From the NCBI RefSeq assembly GCF_029223885.1, contig NZ_CP119409.1:1576001-1640000 (forward strand): DNA of 64,000 bases, read 5' to 3'. Shown one piece after another: positions 1-8,924 of the stretch. The DNA comes from Pararhizobium gei. Its GTDB lineage: Bacteria; Pseudomonadota; Alphaproteobacteria; Rhizobiales; Rhizobiaceae. The stretch's first letter is position 1. Each line of letters opens with the position of its first letter. The notes beneath the pieces were generated by a model. The model did no database searches and was not told where the DNA came from. It saw only the letters and a program-made list of their open reading frames with translations. Both the position numbers and the translations under genes were made by a program.

Positions 1-880
1 CGAGCTGGTCTTTCGAGGCTGGAATCAGCTTGCTGTCCGTAACCAGCGCCTCCGCGAAAGCGACATTGTCGGCATGGGTGATATCGCGCTCGCGCACCTT
101 CAGCGCTTCCTCGCGGGCATTCACGGACGCTTCGCGTGCGGCGAAAGCGGGATCAACGGGGGTGGTCACGGGTGTCTGCTCCTTTTTTGGGACAATAAGT
201 GGCTCACGGGAGATGCGGTGGGTGACTGTGCCGAGGTGGGGGCCGACGATGCCACCGGCCGCGAAGCTCTTCGGCTTGCCGATATCGGTCTCACCCAGCC
301 ACTCGATCTGGTAACCGGGCAGAGCCTTGTCGGCGTCTTCCATGCCGAATTTCTCGATGAAGAATTCGCGCAGCATGCGCAGTAGGCTGGCGGTCTGCTC
401 GAAACCGCGCTCGCCGAATGAGGCAGTGAACGTCGGCATGTCGGCCGAGGGTGCCGAAAACTGAACGTTCTTGAGGCCCGGCACAGCGGGAGCCGCGCCA
501 CCGAGAAAGCCGACATGTTTCGGGTACCAGCATCCGGGAACCGGATTGTGGGCGACACCAGGGGAAAAGAACTGGAGCGAAATTTTCTTGTAGCGTCCCT
601 CTTTGACCGCCTCGGCGAAGGCCGGATTGATCTCACCGACATTGGCATAGAGTTTTTCGGTGCCAGGATCGAAATCGAAACTCTGCACCCAACCGAAGGC
701 CGGTGCGTCCGTTGTGGGATGGCCGACGACGATAGGAGCCGGCGCGGTGGCATAATCGTAGCAATCGGCGACGGCCCGCAGGTCGGCGGCGCTGTACGAA
801 ATCGCGGCCCCCTCCATGGGGGTGAACGTCCCTGTGCGGAATACTTCGATGCGGGCAGTACGAGCTGCGGTCGTTGTCAT
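1..880 (-). CDS. Mu gpI-like head maturation protease/scaffold, partial
   Basis: 293 codons are visible from an ATG at 880 and the gene continues past the left edge. The N-terminal 190 residues resemble Mu I (gp32): an early IVVGHP stretch followed by a G-W-V motif, a KKISLQFF segment, and a GFLGGAAPAVPGLK-type region. After this comes a charged, coiled-coil-like region (about residues 235-280, rich in A, E and R), as expected where the protease passes into scaffold. In Mu the protein cleaves head proteins, and a C-terminal product serves as scaffold. It lies downstream of G as in Mu, separated by a 250-base gap with a terminator-like hairpin. Confidence 0.8.
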   Translation of the reverse strand, partial: MTTTAARTARIEVFRTGTFTPMEGAAISYSAADLRAVADCYDYATAPAPIVVGHPTTDAPAFGWVQSFDFDPGTEKLYANVGEINPAFAEAVKEGRYKKISLQFFSPGVAHNPVPGCWYPKHVGFLGGAAPAVPGLKNVQFSAPSADMPTFTASFGERGFEQTASLLRMLREFFIEKFGMEDADKALPGYQIEWLGETDIGKPKSFAAGGIVGPHLGTVTHRISREPLIVPKKEQTPVTTPVDPAFAAREASVNAREEALKVRERDITHADNVAFAEALVTDSKLIPASKDQL

Positions 881-921
881 TCGGTCTTTCCAATGAGGTG
901 CTGGAAAGACCTTGGCCGATG

Positions 922-954
922 CTGAAAACAAAAATGACCGGAAGTGACTTCCGG
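922..954 (-). terminator. Rho-independent terminator between G and I
   Basis: On the minus strand a 7-bp stem (CCGGAAG/CTTCCGG) with a 3-base loop is followed by a T-rich stretch (TCATTTTTGTTTTC). It lies between the end of G and the start of I, and may lower read-through into the protease gene. The rest of the gap (955-1131) holds two tandem copies of TCTAACGG, 11 bases apart, and no gene. Confidence 0.6.
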
Positions 955-1131
955 CCAAGTGAGTTCGCGTTTGCGGAGAGACAATGCTTCAGGCGGAGAA
1001 GAGTTGCAAGTCCGCCCCCCTGAAAACACGGACGGTGCGTTTTCCCGGCTTTCTAACGGGGGTCTAACGGGCCTCGCACCCATTTTCCAGACCATCGGGG
1101 CGGGACTGACCTGAAACGCGCCTGTGCGGCG

Positions 1132-1719
1132 CTATTTGAAGTCTGGGTTTTCCGAGAGCAGCCACTCTTCCGCGATGCCGACTATGATCTTTTCATCCGC
1201 TTCAGAGGCACCGAGATAGGGACGTGCGGGAATATTGATCACGTGCTCCTTGACGGTTACGTCTCGCGCAAAGTTGCTCTTCGATTTCCGGCGAAATTTC
1301 TGATCCAGAGTGTCGGTTTTTGGGTTGTACCGCTGGTAGATCGTCTGCTGCCGTTCCTTCTTTTTGATCTCGCCACCGAGCTGATGGATAGCGGCATAAG
1401 GCACGGGCGTTCCTAAACGTGTCTCCTCATTGGTGGCGACCATGTTGATCGACCCGGCCAGACGGCCACGGGCTCGCAGGATCGTTATCGGCACCTGGCC
1501 GAGTTTTTCTCGTTTGGCGATCGTCTTGGGCATGAGCCGTTTCCAAGGGATACCTTCCGGGCTGCGCTCAAGCCTGAAGTTGTCGGCTGTGGAATTGAGA
1601 AGGTGCTCGCCCACATTTTTATAGAAGCCCTGCCGGTTCGACATGCTGGCGACCAGCCGGTTGACCGCCTCGCGAGCTTCCGTGCTTTTCAGTTCCAGCG
1701 TGTAGACGATCGGGGCCAT
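1132..1719 (-). CDS. Mu gpG-like virion morphogenesis protein
   Basis: 195 residues. The pattern fits the phage virion morphogenesis family (Mu G/gp31, P2 S-like tail completion): an N-terminal helical part with a WKRL motif near residue 60, then RLAGSI, a VPYAAIHQLGG motif near residues 105-115, and a C-terminal IPARPYLG motif. Family members act in joining or completing heads and tails. It lies directly after F, as in Mu. Start is the ATG at 1719. Confidence 0.8.
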   Translation of the reverse strand: MAPIVYTLELKSTEAREAVNRLVASMSNRQGFYKNVGEHLLNSTADNFRLERSPEGIPWKRLMPKTIAKREKLGQVPITILRARGRLAGSINMVATNEETRLGTPVPYAAIHQLGGEIKKKERQQTIYQRYNPKTDTLDQKFRRKSKSNFARDVTVKEHVINIPARPYLGASEADEKIIVGIAEEWLLSENPDFK

Positions 1720-1795
1720 ATCGACTTTTCCGGACTTCCGACTATAATGGTCTTGCCTGAAAGCGAGACCGGTGATGGGTCATGCTAGCTTGACG

Positions 1796-1828
1796 GCACA
1801 AAAGGCCGGATCACCTCGGCCTTTTTCG
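1796..1828 (-). terminator. Terminator-like hairpin at the end of F
   Basis: A 9-bp stem (AAAAGGCCG/CGGCCTTTT) with an 8-base loop overlaps the F stop codon. On the minus strand it ends in TTTTGTG. It may attenuate transcription between F and G. Confidence 0.5.
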
Positions 1829-3136
1829 TTTTGGTCGCGTGTAGACCAGCTTGCCGCCGCGCCTGCGATCGAGTGTCTTGAGATCCGGCTTTCCGGTTTT
1901 GGTCAACGCGGCATAGGCCGTGACGCCTTCCCAGAACTTCTCACCGATCTCGAAAATGACCAATAGGCCGGTTTTGGGATCGGCACGAATGTAACGGCGA
2001 TCGACGATCAACTCCTCAAGCTCGGCATCAACGGGGTCTTTCTTGCGGGCAACGCCGATCCAGATTTCGTCGGGATCCAGCAATGCCTCCGCCAACAGCG
2101 GCAACAGTTCCGACCGCTCCCGCTTGAAGACCTTGAACTCCCCCTGGCGATCGCGAAAGAGCTGATCGGAGACCGGCACCTTGACGCCGGCCGCATCCTC
2201 GAAGAGGACGGCCTGACCGATGTCGGCTCCGAACGGCTTCAGGAAAGCGCGAACGTAATCCTCGGCCCCAAGCCCGCTTGCGAGCGGTTTGGCAGCAAAG
2301 GGCTTGGCGGCCGCGACCAGAGTGTCGATCGGCTCGGGCGCGTCGATCGACACGGCCATGCGCGGATTGGAAAGAAGCGGGTTCGCCTGATCCATCAACG
2401 ACGACGGTACCAGCCCCTGTTCCCAGAGATGGCCGGGCTGATAGTCCCAGCCGTAGCCGACGCCTTGCGGCCGTTCGGAAAGCTGCCCGGTGACAGGGTC
2501 GATGATCGGCGTGAACAGGTCGCCGGGCGCTTGGTCCGGACCCGACTTGCCGCGCCGCTTAAGATCGGCGAGCGATAGGGTTCTAACGCCACAGGAGCAT
2601 AGCCAGTCGTTCGGCGGAAAATGCGTGTTCCACCACGGATCGTCATGCCGCAGGATCGTGCCATGCCATGCAAGATGCCGAGCACGGGGATTTTTTGGCT
2701 GGCGGGTTTCGCCGTGTCGATATTCCCAAAAGGGACGCAGACGGATGACGTCCGGATCGCGCATCTGCTTCAGCCGGCCCGCCATATAGCTGGTCCGGAT
2801 ATTGGTCTCGAAAATGACGCGGGTGCGCCAGCCGTGCTCGCCCTTGTATTTCCAGCCGTACTGCTCGACGATGCGATCGAAGTCCTTGCGGAAGGCGTCC
2901 AGGCCGGTGCCTTCGCTCATCGCCCTGGAGATCGCCGTCTGGAAATCCGACAGCATGGCCGTGTCGGTTGCTCCGGCAATGACGAAGGCGCGATCGTGGA
3001 TGCCGCGCATGGCATCGGTCCAAACCTTCGTCGGCTTTACCCGCTTCTGCGTGAAAAAGTCGATCTGTTCCTTGAACGGCTGGCTGAAGACATCGAACTC
3101 GGCAAACGAAAGCACGTCCTCACCGTCGAGGAACAC
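1811..3136 (-). CDS. Mu gpF-like minor head protein (frame also carries portal C-terminus upstream)
   Basis: 441 residues from a GTG. The phage head morphogenesis (MuF) domain covers about residues 20-260: a FFTQKRV segment, then HDRAFVIAG, RVIFETNIRTSYMAG, and a Cys-containing PPNDWLCSCGVRTL motif, all typical of Mu F/gp30. The C-terminal 150 residues resemble domains appended to many MuF proteins (a GEF-FKVFKR segment, then a DEIWIG motif). The reading frame stays open upstream to the portal stop codon with no ATG. Those 77 extra codons look like the missing C-terminal helical part of the portal, so the true start is uncertain and a portal-F fusion by -1 frameshift is possible. Confidence 0.75.
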   Translation of the reverse strand: MFLDGEDVLSFAEFDVFSQPFKEQIDFFTQKRVKPTKVWTDAMRGIHDRAFVIAGATDTAMLSDFQTAISRAMSEGTGLDAFRKDFDRIVEQYGWKYKGEHGWRTRVIFETNIRTSYMAGRLKQMRDPDVIRLRPFWEYRHGETRQPKNPRARHLAWHGTILRHDDPWWNTHFPPNDWLCSCGVRTLSLADLKRRGKSGPDQAPGDLFTPIIDPVTGQLSERPQGVGYGWDYQPGHLWEQGLVPSSLMDQANPLLSNPRMAVSIDAPEPIDTLVAAAKPFAAKPLASGLGAEDYVRAFLKPFGADIGQAVLFEDAAGVKVPVSDQLFRDRQGEFKVFKRERSELLPLLAEALLDPDEIWIGVARKKDPVDAELEELIVDRRYIRADPKTGLLVIFEIGEKFWEGVTAYAALTKTGKPDLKTLDRRRGGKLVYTRPKRKRPR

Positions 3137-3366
3137 GGCTTCGCGACCCTGCAGGGCGGCGAGATCGAGAACATCGGAAAGCAGAGTACCGAGTGCGACC
3201 GGTGTCCATTTCGAAGAAAGCTGCAGCAGCTCGGCGGCGACGCTCGCAAAGTCCGGCTTGTCGAGCGCTGCACGGATCGCATCGAGGCGGCGATTGATCA
3301 GCCGGCCGGCTGCCGCCTCTGCCTGTTGCGTGAGCCGATCGACAGTGCTGTCATCCTCGGCGAAGC

Positions 3367-4755
3367 TTACGCATTCATGGTCTTTTTTTTTACGCCGTCG
3401 AACAGCGCCGCGAAGGTGGCCGATGTTTTGGCAATCTCGCGCATGTCGCGGGCGCGCTTGCCGCCCTCCATAAAGGCGAAGCGAGCCTCGACCAGGTTAT
3501 CGATCGCGGCGTCGGAGAGGTGATCCGTTAAACCAAACGAGGTGACGTATTCCCGTGCGATCTTGTCATCGTCGATTTGGCCGGCGGTGACGAGAATAAC
3601 ACCGATGGCATTATTTTCTGCAGTCGCAGCGTCCGCCTTCGCTTTCCGAACTTCGGCTTTTTCCTTTTCGTTGGATGGTCGCAGGCGGTAAACGGAGGGT
3701 ATGCCTGCGCCAGGGTAATTGTATTCGATCAGCCAGGTCGTGAACTGTTCGCGAAGCGTGTCGGAAAACAAGTCGCCATCGCCGTCGACAAGCAGGTCCA
3801 GCATGTCAGCATGAGTTTCGGACGCGGCGCGAGATCCGGAACTGCCTATATCCGTGGTCAACGTCTCGCCATTGACACAGATCGAGATAGCCTTGTCCCA
3901 GTAGGCTAGAAAGTCCTGATAGGTTACCGACCCCGAGCGGGACGCCTCAAGGAATTCGACGTCCGTGCCCACCGGAACCGTCACGGCCGCGCTGGTTCTG
4001 ATGCCCTGTAGCGTGTTGAGCAATTTCTGCTGATCTGCGGAGAGGACACCATAGGGCGTTTTACCGACGACGGTTGGTCCCGCGTATTTGTCGAGGAAAT
4101 GTAGCCAGAACGCGATACCTTCCCGCTTGAACAGAACCGGCCAGAACAATCGCGTGCCAAGACCGAGACCGTAAGGGTTATTGCCCTTAATGCCGAAACG
4201 ATGGACGATGAACTTCCGATCGGGCAGTTCCAATCCATCACGCATGTTCGCCCAGGTCAGTAACCGGGGGCGCCAGTTTTCGTCGAAAACAAAACGGCGC
4301 TGATCGTGCGTGACCACGTCCTCGGGAATGATACGGCTGCCATCGCGGGCCCAGACCGATTCCGTGGGCGCGAAACCCTTCAACATCGCTCCAGACACCA
4401 TATCTTCCGTGAGACGGTCAAACGAGATCATGTTGGTGTAGACGTCGCGGGCAAAGTCCGCCGCCTTAATGTCAAGTGCGCTGGTGCTGGCGGCTTTAAC
4501 TTCCCAGTCTCGCGCGATAAGATGCTTCACCCGCTTCTGCAGCATGGCAAAAGCATGTGTATCCCTTTCGATCTCGTCATAGATCTTCAGGCCCTTGCCA
4601 CCACCGCGTTGGATCAGTGTGTCGTCGGCGTGCTGCAGGGCACCGGAATAATACGGTATCGTGATGTCATTGCGGGCATTGGCGATCAGTACCGTGCCGG
4701 CTGCCGGTATGTTCTTGCGGGTCTGGACGGCGATGGCTTTGGATTTGGTCTTCAT
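3367..4755 (-). CDS. Mu gp29-like portal protein (DUF935), apparently C-terminally truncated
   Basis: 462 residues from an ATG overlapping the terminase stop codon. It shows the DUF935 pattern: a DIERDTHAFAMLQKR segment near residue 65, KFIVHRFG near 185, WLHFLDKYAGPTVVGK near 220, and SRAASETHADML near 310. It forms the ring through which DNA enters the head. Family members run about 500-540 residues, so the C-terminus is short. The frame closes 4 codons past a run of nine A (DGVKKKTMNA end), and the -1 frame holds plausible portal C-terminal sequence. Confidence 0.85.
   Translation of the reverse strand: MKTKSKAIAVQTRKNIPAAGTVLIANARNDITIPYYSGALQHADDTLIQRGGGKGLKIYDEIERDTHAFAMLQKRVKHLIARDWEVKAASTSALDIKAADFARDVYTNMISFDRLTEDMVSGAMLKGFAPTESVWARDGSRIIPEDVVTHDQRRFVFDENWRPRLLTWANMRDGLELPDRKFIVHRFGIKGNNPYGLGLGTRLFWPVLFKREGIAFWLHFLDKYAGPTVVGKTPYGVLSADQQKLLNTLQGIRTSAAVTVPVGTDVEFLEASRSGSVTYQDFLAYWDKAISICVNGETLTTDIGSSGSRAASETHADMLDLLVDGDGDLFSDTLREQFTTWLIEYNYPGAGIPSVYRLRPSNEKEKAEVRKAKADAATAENNAIGVILVTAGQIDDDKIAREYVTSFGLTDHLSDAAIDNLVEARFAFMEGGKRARDMREIAKTSATFAALFDGVKKKTMNA
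3383..3391 (-). other. A9 slippery tract, possible -1 frameshift site in portal
   Basis: On the coding strand the portal reads GTA followed by A9 then G, which contains the heptamer A AAA AAG. A -1 shift, or one extra A, leaves the portal stop and joins an open frame of about 80 codons that leads without a stop into F. It could be programmed slippage, a lesion or a homopolymer sequencing error. No obvious downstream pseudoknot was worked out. Confidence 0.45.
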
Positions 4756-6407
4756 AGGCGGTAACCCCTTAGTGCATCGCTCTCGCTATCAGCGGCTGTC
4801 ATGACGCCACCGCCGCTCCCGGCCGACGCGCCGCCGGAATAGTGAACGGTATTCTGCCACAGCATGTCGAGGCAGTCGGGACCGTCGTCATGGTCGGCGT
4901 TCGGCCACTGCTGCAACTGGTCAATCAGGGTTCGTTGCTCGGAACCGAGACGGATCAGGCCGGCCGCGATCGGCGGCTGCAGGCGCTCGATGCGCAGCAT
5001 CTTGTCGGTGGTCGGGTTAATCGGGATAGCGGAAATCGCGACACCTTCTCTAACGGCCTGGGCCATGAGCGTGGTTCGCAGGAACTCCTGGAACTGGATA
5101 GCTTCGATGAACCAGAGAACGGCGCGGTATTCCCGCTGCAAGGCAATGATGTCGGAAATGATGATGTCGGGTAGACGCTTGCGGATCGACGCTTCGACGA
5201 CGTCCATCTTGCCTGTCAGCCGGTCCATACCGCCGATCAGGATGGCGGAGGGATCGCGGCCCTTGCCGTTCTTGCCAAGCGATGGATCGCATGCGCCGAA
5301 ATAGACCAGGTTGGAAATCTTGACGTTCCAATAGACGATCTTGCCGAACGGGTTACCGTCCGAAATCGGCTTGTTCTGATATTCGGTTTGGAAGGCGTCA
5401 TGCGACCCGGCCCGTTCGAACATGAGGAAAATGAGCGGTTGGACGCCGGGCCAGTTGACGACAGCGCCGGCGTCCATCTCGGCCTGGTTCGAAAGATAGA
5501 ATTCCCGAGCAGGATCCTCGCCATCGTTCTGGAAGACTTCTTCGAACCGGTCCCAAAGGTCCATGCGATCAGGCCATTTGACGATCGCCTGAAACTCGGT
5601 GACGCGCCAGACCGGCGACTTCGAGGCGCGGACCAGGACGGCGTCAAAATGCAGGACAGTGCCAACCCAGATGACATCCATGGTGCCATCGGGAGGGCCG
5701 ACCTTCAGCGCCGCGCGATTGACCCAGCTCTCCAGCTTCTTGCGCTGATCGGGCGACCGCACCGCTTCATCATTCTCAAGATCGTCGAAGAACATCAGGT
5801 CGGGGCGATAGGGACCGTGGCGACGGCCACGGATCTTCTGCAGAGCGCCCAGGCCCTCGACACGGATATTGTTGCGCGTGACGATCTCGCCTTCGCGCCA
5901 GACCCGGCCTTCGCCGAATACGTCGGGAAAATCGTACTGGATGCGTGGGTTGGTCGAAAGCTCCGCCTTGATCGCTTCGATCAACAGCGCGGCCTGACTG
6001 TAGACGTCGCAGACCTCAAGAATGTAACGCTTCAGGCCACGCACCACGCAATACAGGGCAAAGCCGAGCGAAAGGTGGGTGGATTTCGAGGAACCGCGGG
6101 GCGCGATAAACAGGTCTCGTGCACCTTTCGGCGTGGCAAGGATTTCCGGCACCCGCGCGAAAATATGCCGGTGGAAGAGGCTGTGCTCGCCCCGCACATA
6201 ATGCGGCAGATAGGTCTCCATGAAATACTGGAAACCGGTCAGCGGATGGGAAAGCTTCGCCAGTCGCTCGCGTCTTGCCTGTGGATCGGCAGGAAAGGCC
6301 GTTACAGACAACTCGATCCAGCGTGCGAATTCGTCCGCCATGTTGGCGATCGAATCGCGAAAATCCTTCGCGCTGATTTTCGCCTTCAGGACGGGCCGTT
6401 TCCTCAT
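4752..6407 (-). CDS. Mu gp28-like large terminase
   Basis: 551 residues. ATPase domain: Walker A-like APRGSSKST at about 102-110 and Walker B-like LMFFDDLE at about 204-211. The nuclease domain begins near residue 370 with FGACDPSLG and ends with a late DGPDCLDML motif, which carries the expected acidic metal ligands. It packages phage DNA into heads by the headful mechanism used in the Mu family. It overlaps the upstream small terminase and the downstream portal by 4 bases each (ATGA), so the three are translationally coupled. Confidence 0.9.
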   Translation of the reverse strand: MRKRPVLKAKISAKDFRDSIANMADEFARWIELSVTAFPADPQARRERLAKLSHPLTGFQYFMETYLPHYVRGEHSLFHRHIFARVPEILATPKGARDLFIAPRGSSKSTHLSLGFALYCVVRGLKRYILEVCDVYSQAALLIEAIKAELSTNPRIQYDFPDVFGEGRVWREGEIVTRNNIRVEGLGALQKIRGRRHGPYRPDLMFFDDLENDEAVRSPDQRKKLESWVNRAALKVGPPDGTMDVIWVGTVLHFDAVLVRASKSPVWRVTEFQAIVKWPDRMDLWDRFEEVFQNDGEDPAREFYLSNQAEMDAGAVVNWPGVQPLIFLMFERAGSHDAFQTEYQNKPISDGNPFGKIVYWNVKISNLVYFGACDPSLGKNGKGRDPSAILIGGMDRLTGKMDVVEASIRKRLPDIIISDIIALQREYRAVLWFIEAIQFQEFLRTTLMAQAVREGVAISAIPINPTTDKMLRIERLQPPIAAGLIRLGSEQRTLIDQLQQWPNADHDDGPDCLDMLWQNTVHYSGGASAGSGGGVMTAADSESDALRGYRL

Positions 6408-6904
6408 GACGTGTACAGGCCGGACAGCCGCTCACCGAAGGGCTCGATGATTTCCTGTATCACCGCAGCATGGTGCGGAAAATGCTGGCGCACAAAGTCG
6501 AGCAGATGCCGCATGACGTCCTGGGCAACACCAAGCTCCGAAATCTTCGGCGCGAGCTTGCCGGCCGCCGCCGTCATTTTCGTCATGGCATCCGCCAGGG
6601 AAACGAGATGCTTGACCTTTTCGGCCATGGGCAGGCTGTCGTTCTTGATCTGCTCAAGAAGCGACTGCGCCATGATCATGAAGTCTTCGACGACGGACGA
6701 AACCACCGTCTCGATGCCTTCACCGGCAATGATGCTGGCGGATCGCGCCATATCCCAATCGTCGCCGGAAGCCTTCGCTGCCTTCTTCCAGCGGCCAATT
6801 GTGGCCTGACTGATGGAAAGAGTGAGAGCGATCGTGGCAATGGTCATCCGCCGATAGACATAATCCGAGCGGGCCTTGCGGCGGGTATCCTGATCCGTCG
6901 CCAT
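6404..6904 (-). CDS. Mu gp27-like small terminase (DUF1804)
   Basis: 166 residues. An N-terminal helix-turn-helix (about residues 18-42, TIATIALTLSISQATIGRWKK) is followed by a helical region, consistent with the DUF1804 family that sits before gp28 in Mu-like phages. It should recognise phage DNA for packaging. The start is the ATG after the holin-like gene, because upstream extension would run into that gene. Confidence 0.8.
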   Translation of the reverse strand: MATDQDTRRKARSDYVYRRMTIATIALTLSISQATIGRWKKAAKASGDDWDMARSASIIAGEGIETVVSSVVEDFMIMAQSLLEQIKNDSLPMAEKVKHLVSLADAMTKMTAAAGKLAPKISELGVAQDVMRHLLDFVRQHFPHHAAVIQEIIEPFGERLSGLYTS

Positions 6905-6905
6905 G

Positions 6906-7250
6906 TTATGAATCGCCGTCCTTCTTACCAAGTCCAAGAATCTGCCGAATGAACGACGTGGGATCGCTGGACGCATTGCGCGCCCAGATGATGATGTTGC
7001 GGCCCGTGATGCCGTAGACGGCGGCGATCGTGTGGCTCCAGGTGCCGCTCTTGTCGGCAAGTTCGAGGAAGTCGATCGTCGCCTCGGTGGCGACGGTCGC
7101 GACGAAGACGCCGGCCAGGATCGAGCCGACAGCCGTCAGCGCGTCGTGCTTACGCCATTCGACCGCCACCGAAAGAACGGCGGCGGCGCAGGATGAAAGG
7201 AGAGTTGCAACCTTCAGGCCAAGGACCGTCAGGGTATCGGGATCGGTCAT
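6906..7250 (-). CDS. Holin-like small membrane protein
   Basis: 114 residues with two hydrophobic segments (about residues 9-30 and 39-56) and a polar C-terminus ending in charged residues. It overlaps the stop of the amidase gene (ATGA) and precedes the packaging genes, the usual lysis position in Mu-like phages. Function rests on size, hydrophobicity and context only; it could instead be another accessory membrane protein. Confidence 0.5.
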   Translation of the reverse strand: MTDPDTLTVLGLKVATLLSSCAAAVLSVAVEWRKHDALTAVGSILAGVFVATVATEATIDFLELADKSGTWSHTIAAVYGITGRNIIIWARNASSDPTSFIRQILGLGKKDGDS

Positions 7251-8287
7251 GCCGTCTTGCCGCTCCTGTAGTCCGCAACATGGTTGCGGCCGGCCGCAAG
7301 AGAACGCAGCACGACATAGATGCCGAGCGCCGCGATGCCGGCACCCTGCCACTGGCTGAGGCCGTCAAGAATGTCGCCGATCGAGCCCATGCTGTCGGTA
7401 AGCTTGGTCAGGATGCCCGACGCTTCGTTCAAGGTGACGAGGATGCCGCCGACCGCTGCAATTCCGCCAGCCACCTGGGTGTTGAGGGAAGCCTTAGCGA
7501 TCGTCGAGCCCTCACTTGCAAGCGTTGCCAATGTGGCGGCCGAACGCTTCGCAGACACGGGGGCAGGCTTTGCCTTTTTCATCGCCTCGCGACTGCCCGA
7601 CCCGTATTTCCCGTCGGTGACCAGATGGTTGTCCGCCTGGAAGGCCAGGACCGCCGCTCGTGTCTTTTCGCCGAAATCACCGTCAATCCTGCCCGGGAAA
7701 TAGCCCAGGGCAGCAAGCTTCTTCTGAAGATCCTCGACAGCGCTGCCCCTGTCTCCAAATTGCAGAACGGATGGCCCACGCATATCGGGTTCCTCAAGAT
7801 GCTCGATGCCGCCGATCGTGGGCGTCTCGATCGATGGCGTTGTCAGGTGAACCAACGGGAAATGACCGCCGCTATCAAGCGACAGGATGCGCTTGTAGTC
7901 GAACACCGGGCATGCCTTGCGCGCGACTTCGCAATGTCCGTGAAAGGTCACCTTGCCGCCATAAGCGACGTTGATCTGATCGCAGAGGGACTTCAGAGTT
8001 GCGAACTGTGCCTGGGTAAAATTCTCGGCTTTGAGGCCATGCAGGCAAATCGCGATAGTGCCGGTGTTGTGTCCAGCCTGGGCGGCCGGCGTAACCTCGA
8101 GACTGCGGCCGATTTCCAGAAGGCCGGACTTGCGGATGAAAAGGTTGTAGCCGATACCGGCCCAGCCGCGTTCCTTGTGCCACTGATCCATGGTGGCGGC
8201 GTTGTCATGCGCTGGATTGTCGGATGCGGAACAATGCAGGAAAACGCGCGTTACGGGGCGCGTCGGTTTGCGAAAACGGTAAGACAT
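7247..8287 (-). CDS. N-acetylmuramoyl-L-alanine amidase with peptidoglycan-binding domain and membrane tail
   Basis: 346 residues. The N-terminal amidase_2 domain (about 1-150) opens with VFLHCSASD, with later HNTGTIAICLHG and FHGHCEVARKACP motifs supplying the zinc-binding His and Cys residues. A PG_binding_1 domain follows (about 165-230, with FGDRGSAVEDLQKKLAALGYF and DGDFGEKTRAAVLAFQ). The C-terminus has hydrophobic stretches near 270-290 and 315-335, possibly an anchor or signal-arrest-like segment. It acts as the phage endolysin. The second ATG is chosen because the longer form adds only 11 residues before the conserved start. Confidence 0.85.
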   Translation of the reverse strand: MSYRFRKPTRPVTRVFLHCSASDNPAHDNAATMDQWHKERGWAGIGYNLFIRKSGLLEIGRSLEVTPAAQAGHNTGTIAICLHGLKAENFTQAQFATLKSLCDQINVAYGGKVTFHGHCEVARKACPVFDYKRILSLDSGGHFPLVHLTTPSIETPTIGGIEHLEEPDMRGPSVLQFGDRGSAVEDLQKKLAALGYFPGRIDGDFGEKTRAAVLAFQADNHLVTDGKYGSGSREAMKKAKPAPVSAKRSAATLATLASEGSTIAKASLNTQVAGGIAAVGGILVTLNEASGILTKLTDSMGSIGDILDGLSQWQGAGIAALGIYVVLRSLAAGRNHVADYRSGKTA

Positions 8288-8344
8288 TTGGGCCTCGCGA
8301 GGGAAATACGCGATGACCATTAGGGGCTGGGGTCACAATTAAGC

Positions 8345-8361
8345 CCGGAACTGAATTCCGG
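8345..8361 (-). terminator. Hairpin after the mor-like gene
   Basis: A 6-bp stem (CCGGAA/TTCCGG) with a 5-base loop lies just behind the stop codon of the mor-like gene; only a weak T-rich tract follows. It may separate middle and late transcription. The 57 bases up to the amidase gene should hold the late promoter, which I could not define. Confidence 0.4.
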
Positions 8362-8736
8362 TCAGTCGGGGAAAAGCTTCATCTGATCGGTATTCGATGT
8401 CTTGTTCGCCATGGCGCGTACCCAGCGCTGAGAAACGCCGAGGAGCCGTGCAATTTCAGCACGGTCTTTTCCAGCGCTCTCCAAAGCAAGAACGTCAGCC
8501 CGGATCGAACCTCGCTTGCGCATGTGCGGAACATAGATAGTTCCACCGGATAGGAAGTTACATAGCGCACGGCCATCCTCTTTGCCAAGAGCCACTATAA
8601 CCGCGTGCTGATCGTCAGGATGTTTCGGAAATTTGATCTCGGTACCGCCAAAACGCGCGACAAGCTTCAGCACCACCGGCAGACCAAGGGTCTCGGCAAT
8701 ATCCTGGAGCGAACGCGGAACGGCGGGTGCGGTCAA
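8362..8736 (-). CDS. Mor-like middle/late transcription activator
   Basis: 124 residues from a TTG that overlaps the preceding stop codon (TTGA); no ATG or GTG fits the conserved part. The N-terminal half (SLQDIAETLGLPVVLKLVARFGGTEIKFP) and C-terminal helix-turn-helix (DRAEIARLLGVSQRWVRAM) match the Mor/C family of Mu phages, which activates late genes. Position between gemA and the lysis genes agrees. A rare TTG start could keep its level low. Confidence 0.75.
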   Translation of the reverse strand: MTAPAVPRSLQDIAETLGLPVVLKLVARFGGTEIKFPKHPDDQHAVIVALGKEDGRALCNFLSGGTIYVPHMRKRGSIRADVLALESAGKDRAEIARLLGVSQRWVRAMANKTSNTDQMKLFPD

Positions 8737-8924
8737 GGCTTGGCATCTCCGATCGCGGCATAGATCATCTCTGCATTGACAGCGAAAAACTTGAGTGTCC
8801 GGAGGGCGGCTTCCAGCTGCTTGCGATGCACCTCCTGGTGACCTTCGCGCCAAATGCCGGGGCCGCCGCTGCCGATCGCGGCCTCCAGGGCTTTGATCTG
8901 GGCCTCGATCGTCACCTCACGCAT
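8733..8924 (-). CDS. Small helical protein between gemA and mor
   Basis: 63 residues, predicted helical, rich in Ala, Glu and Lys, no recognised domain. It overlaps gemA by 8 bases and the mor-like gene by 4. Small genes of this type are common at this place in Mu-like phages of alphaproteobacteria. No function can be assigned. Confidence 0.6.
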   Translation of the reverse strand: MREVTIEAQIKALEAAIGSGGPGIWREGHQEVHRKQLEAALRTLKFFAVNAEMIYAAIGDAKP

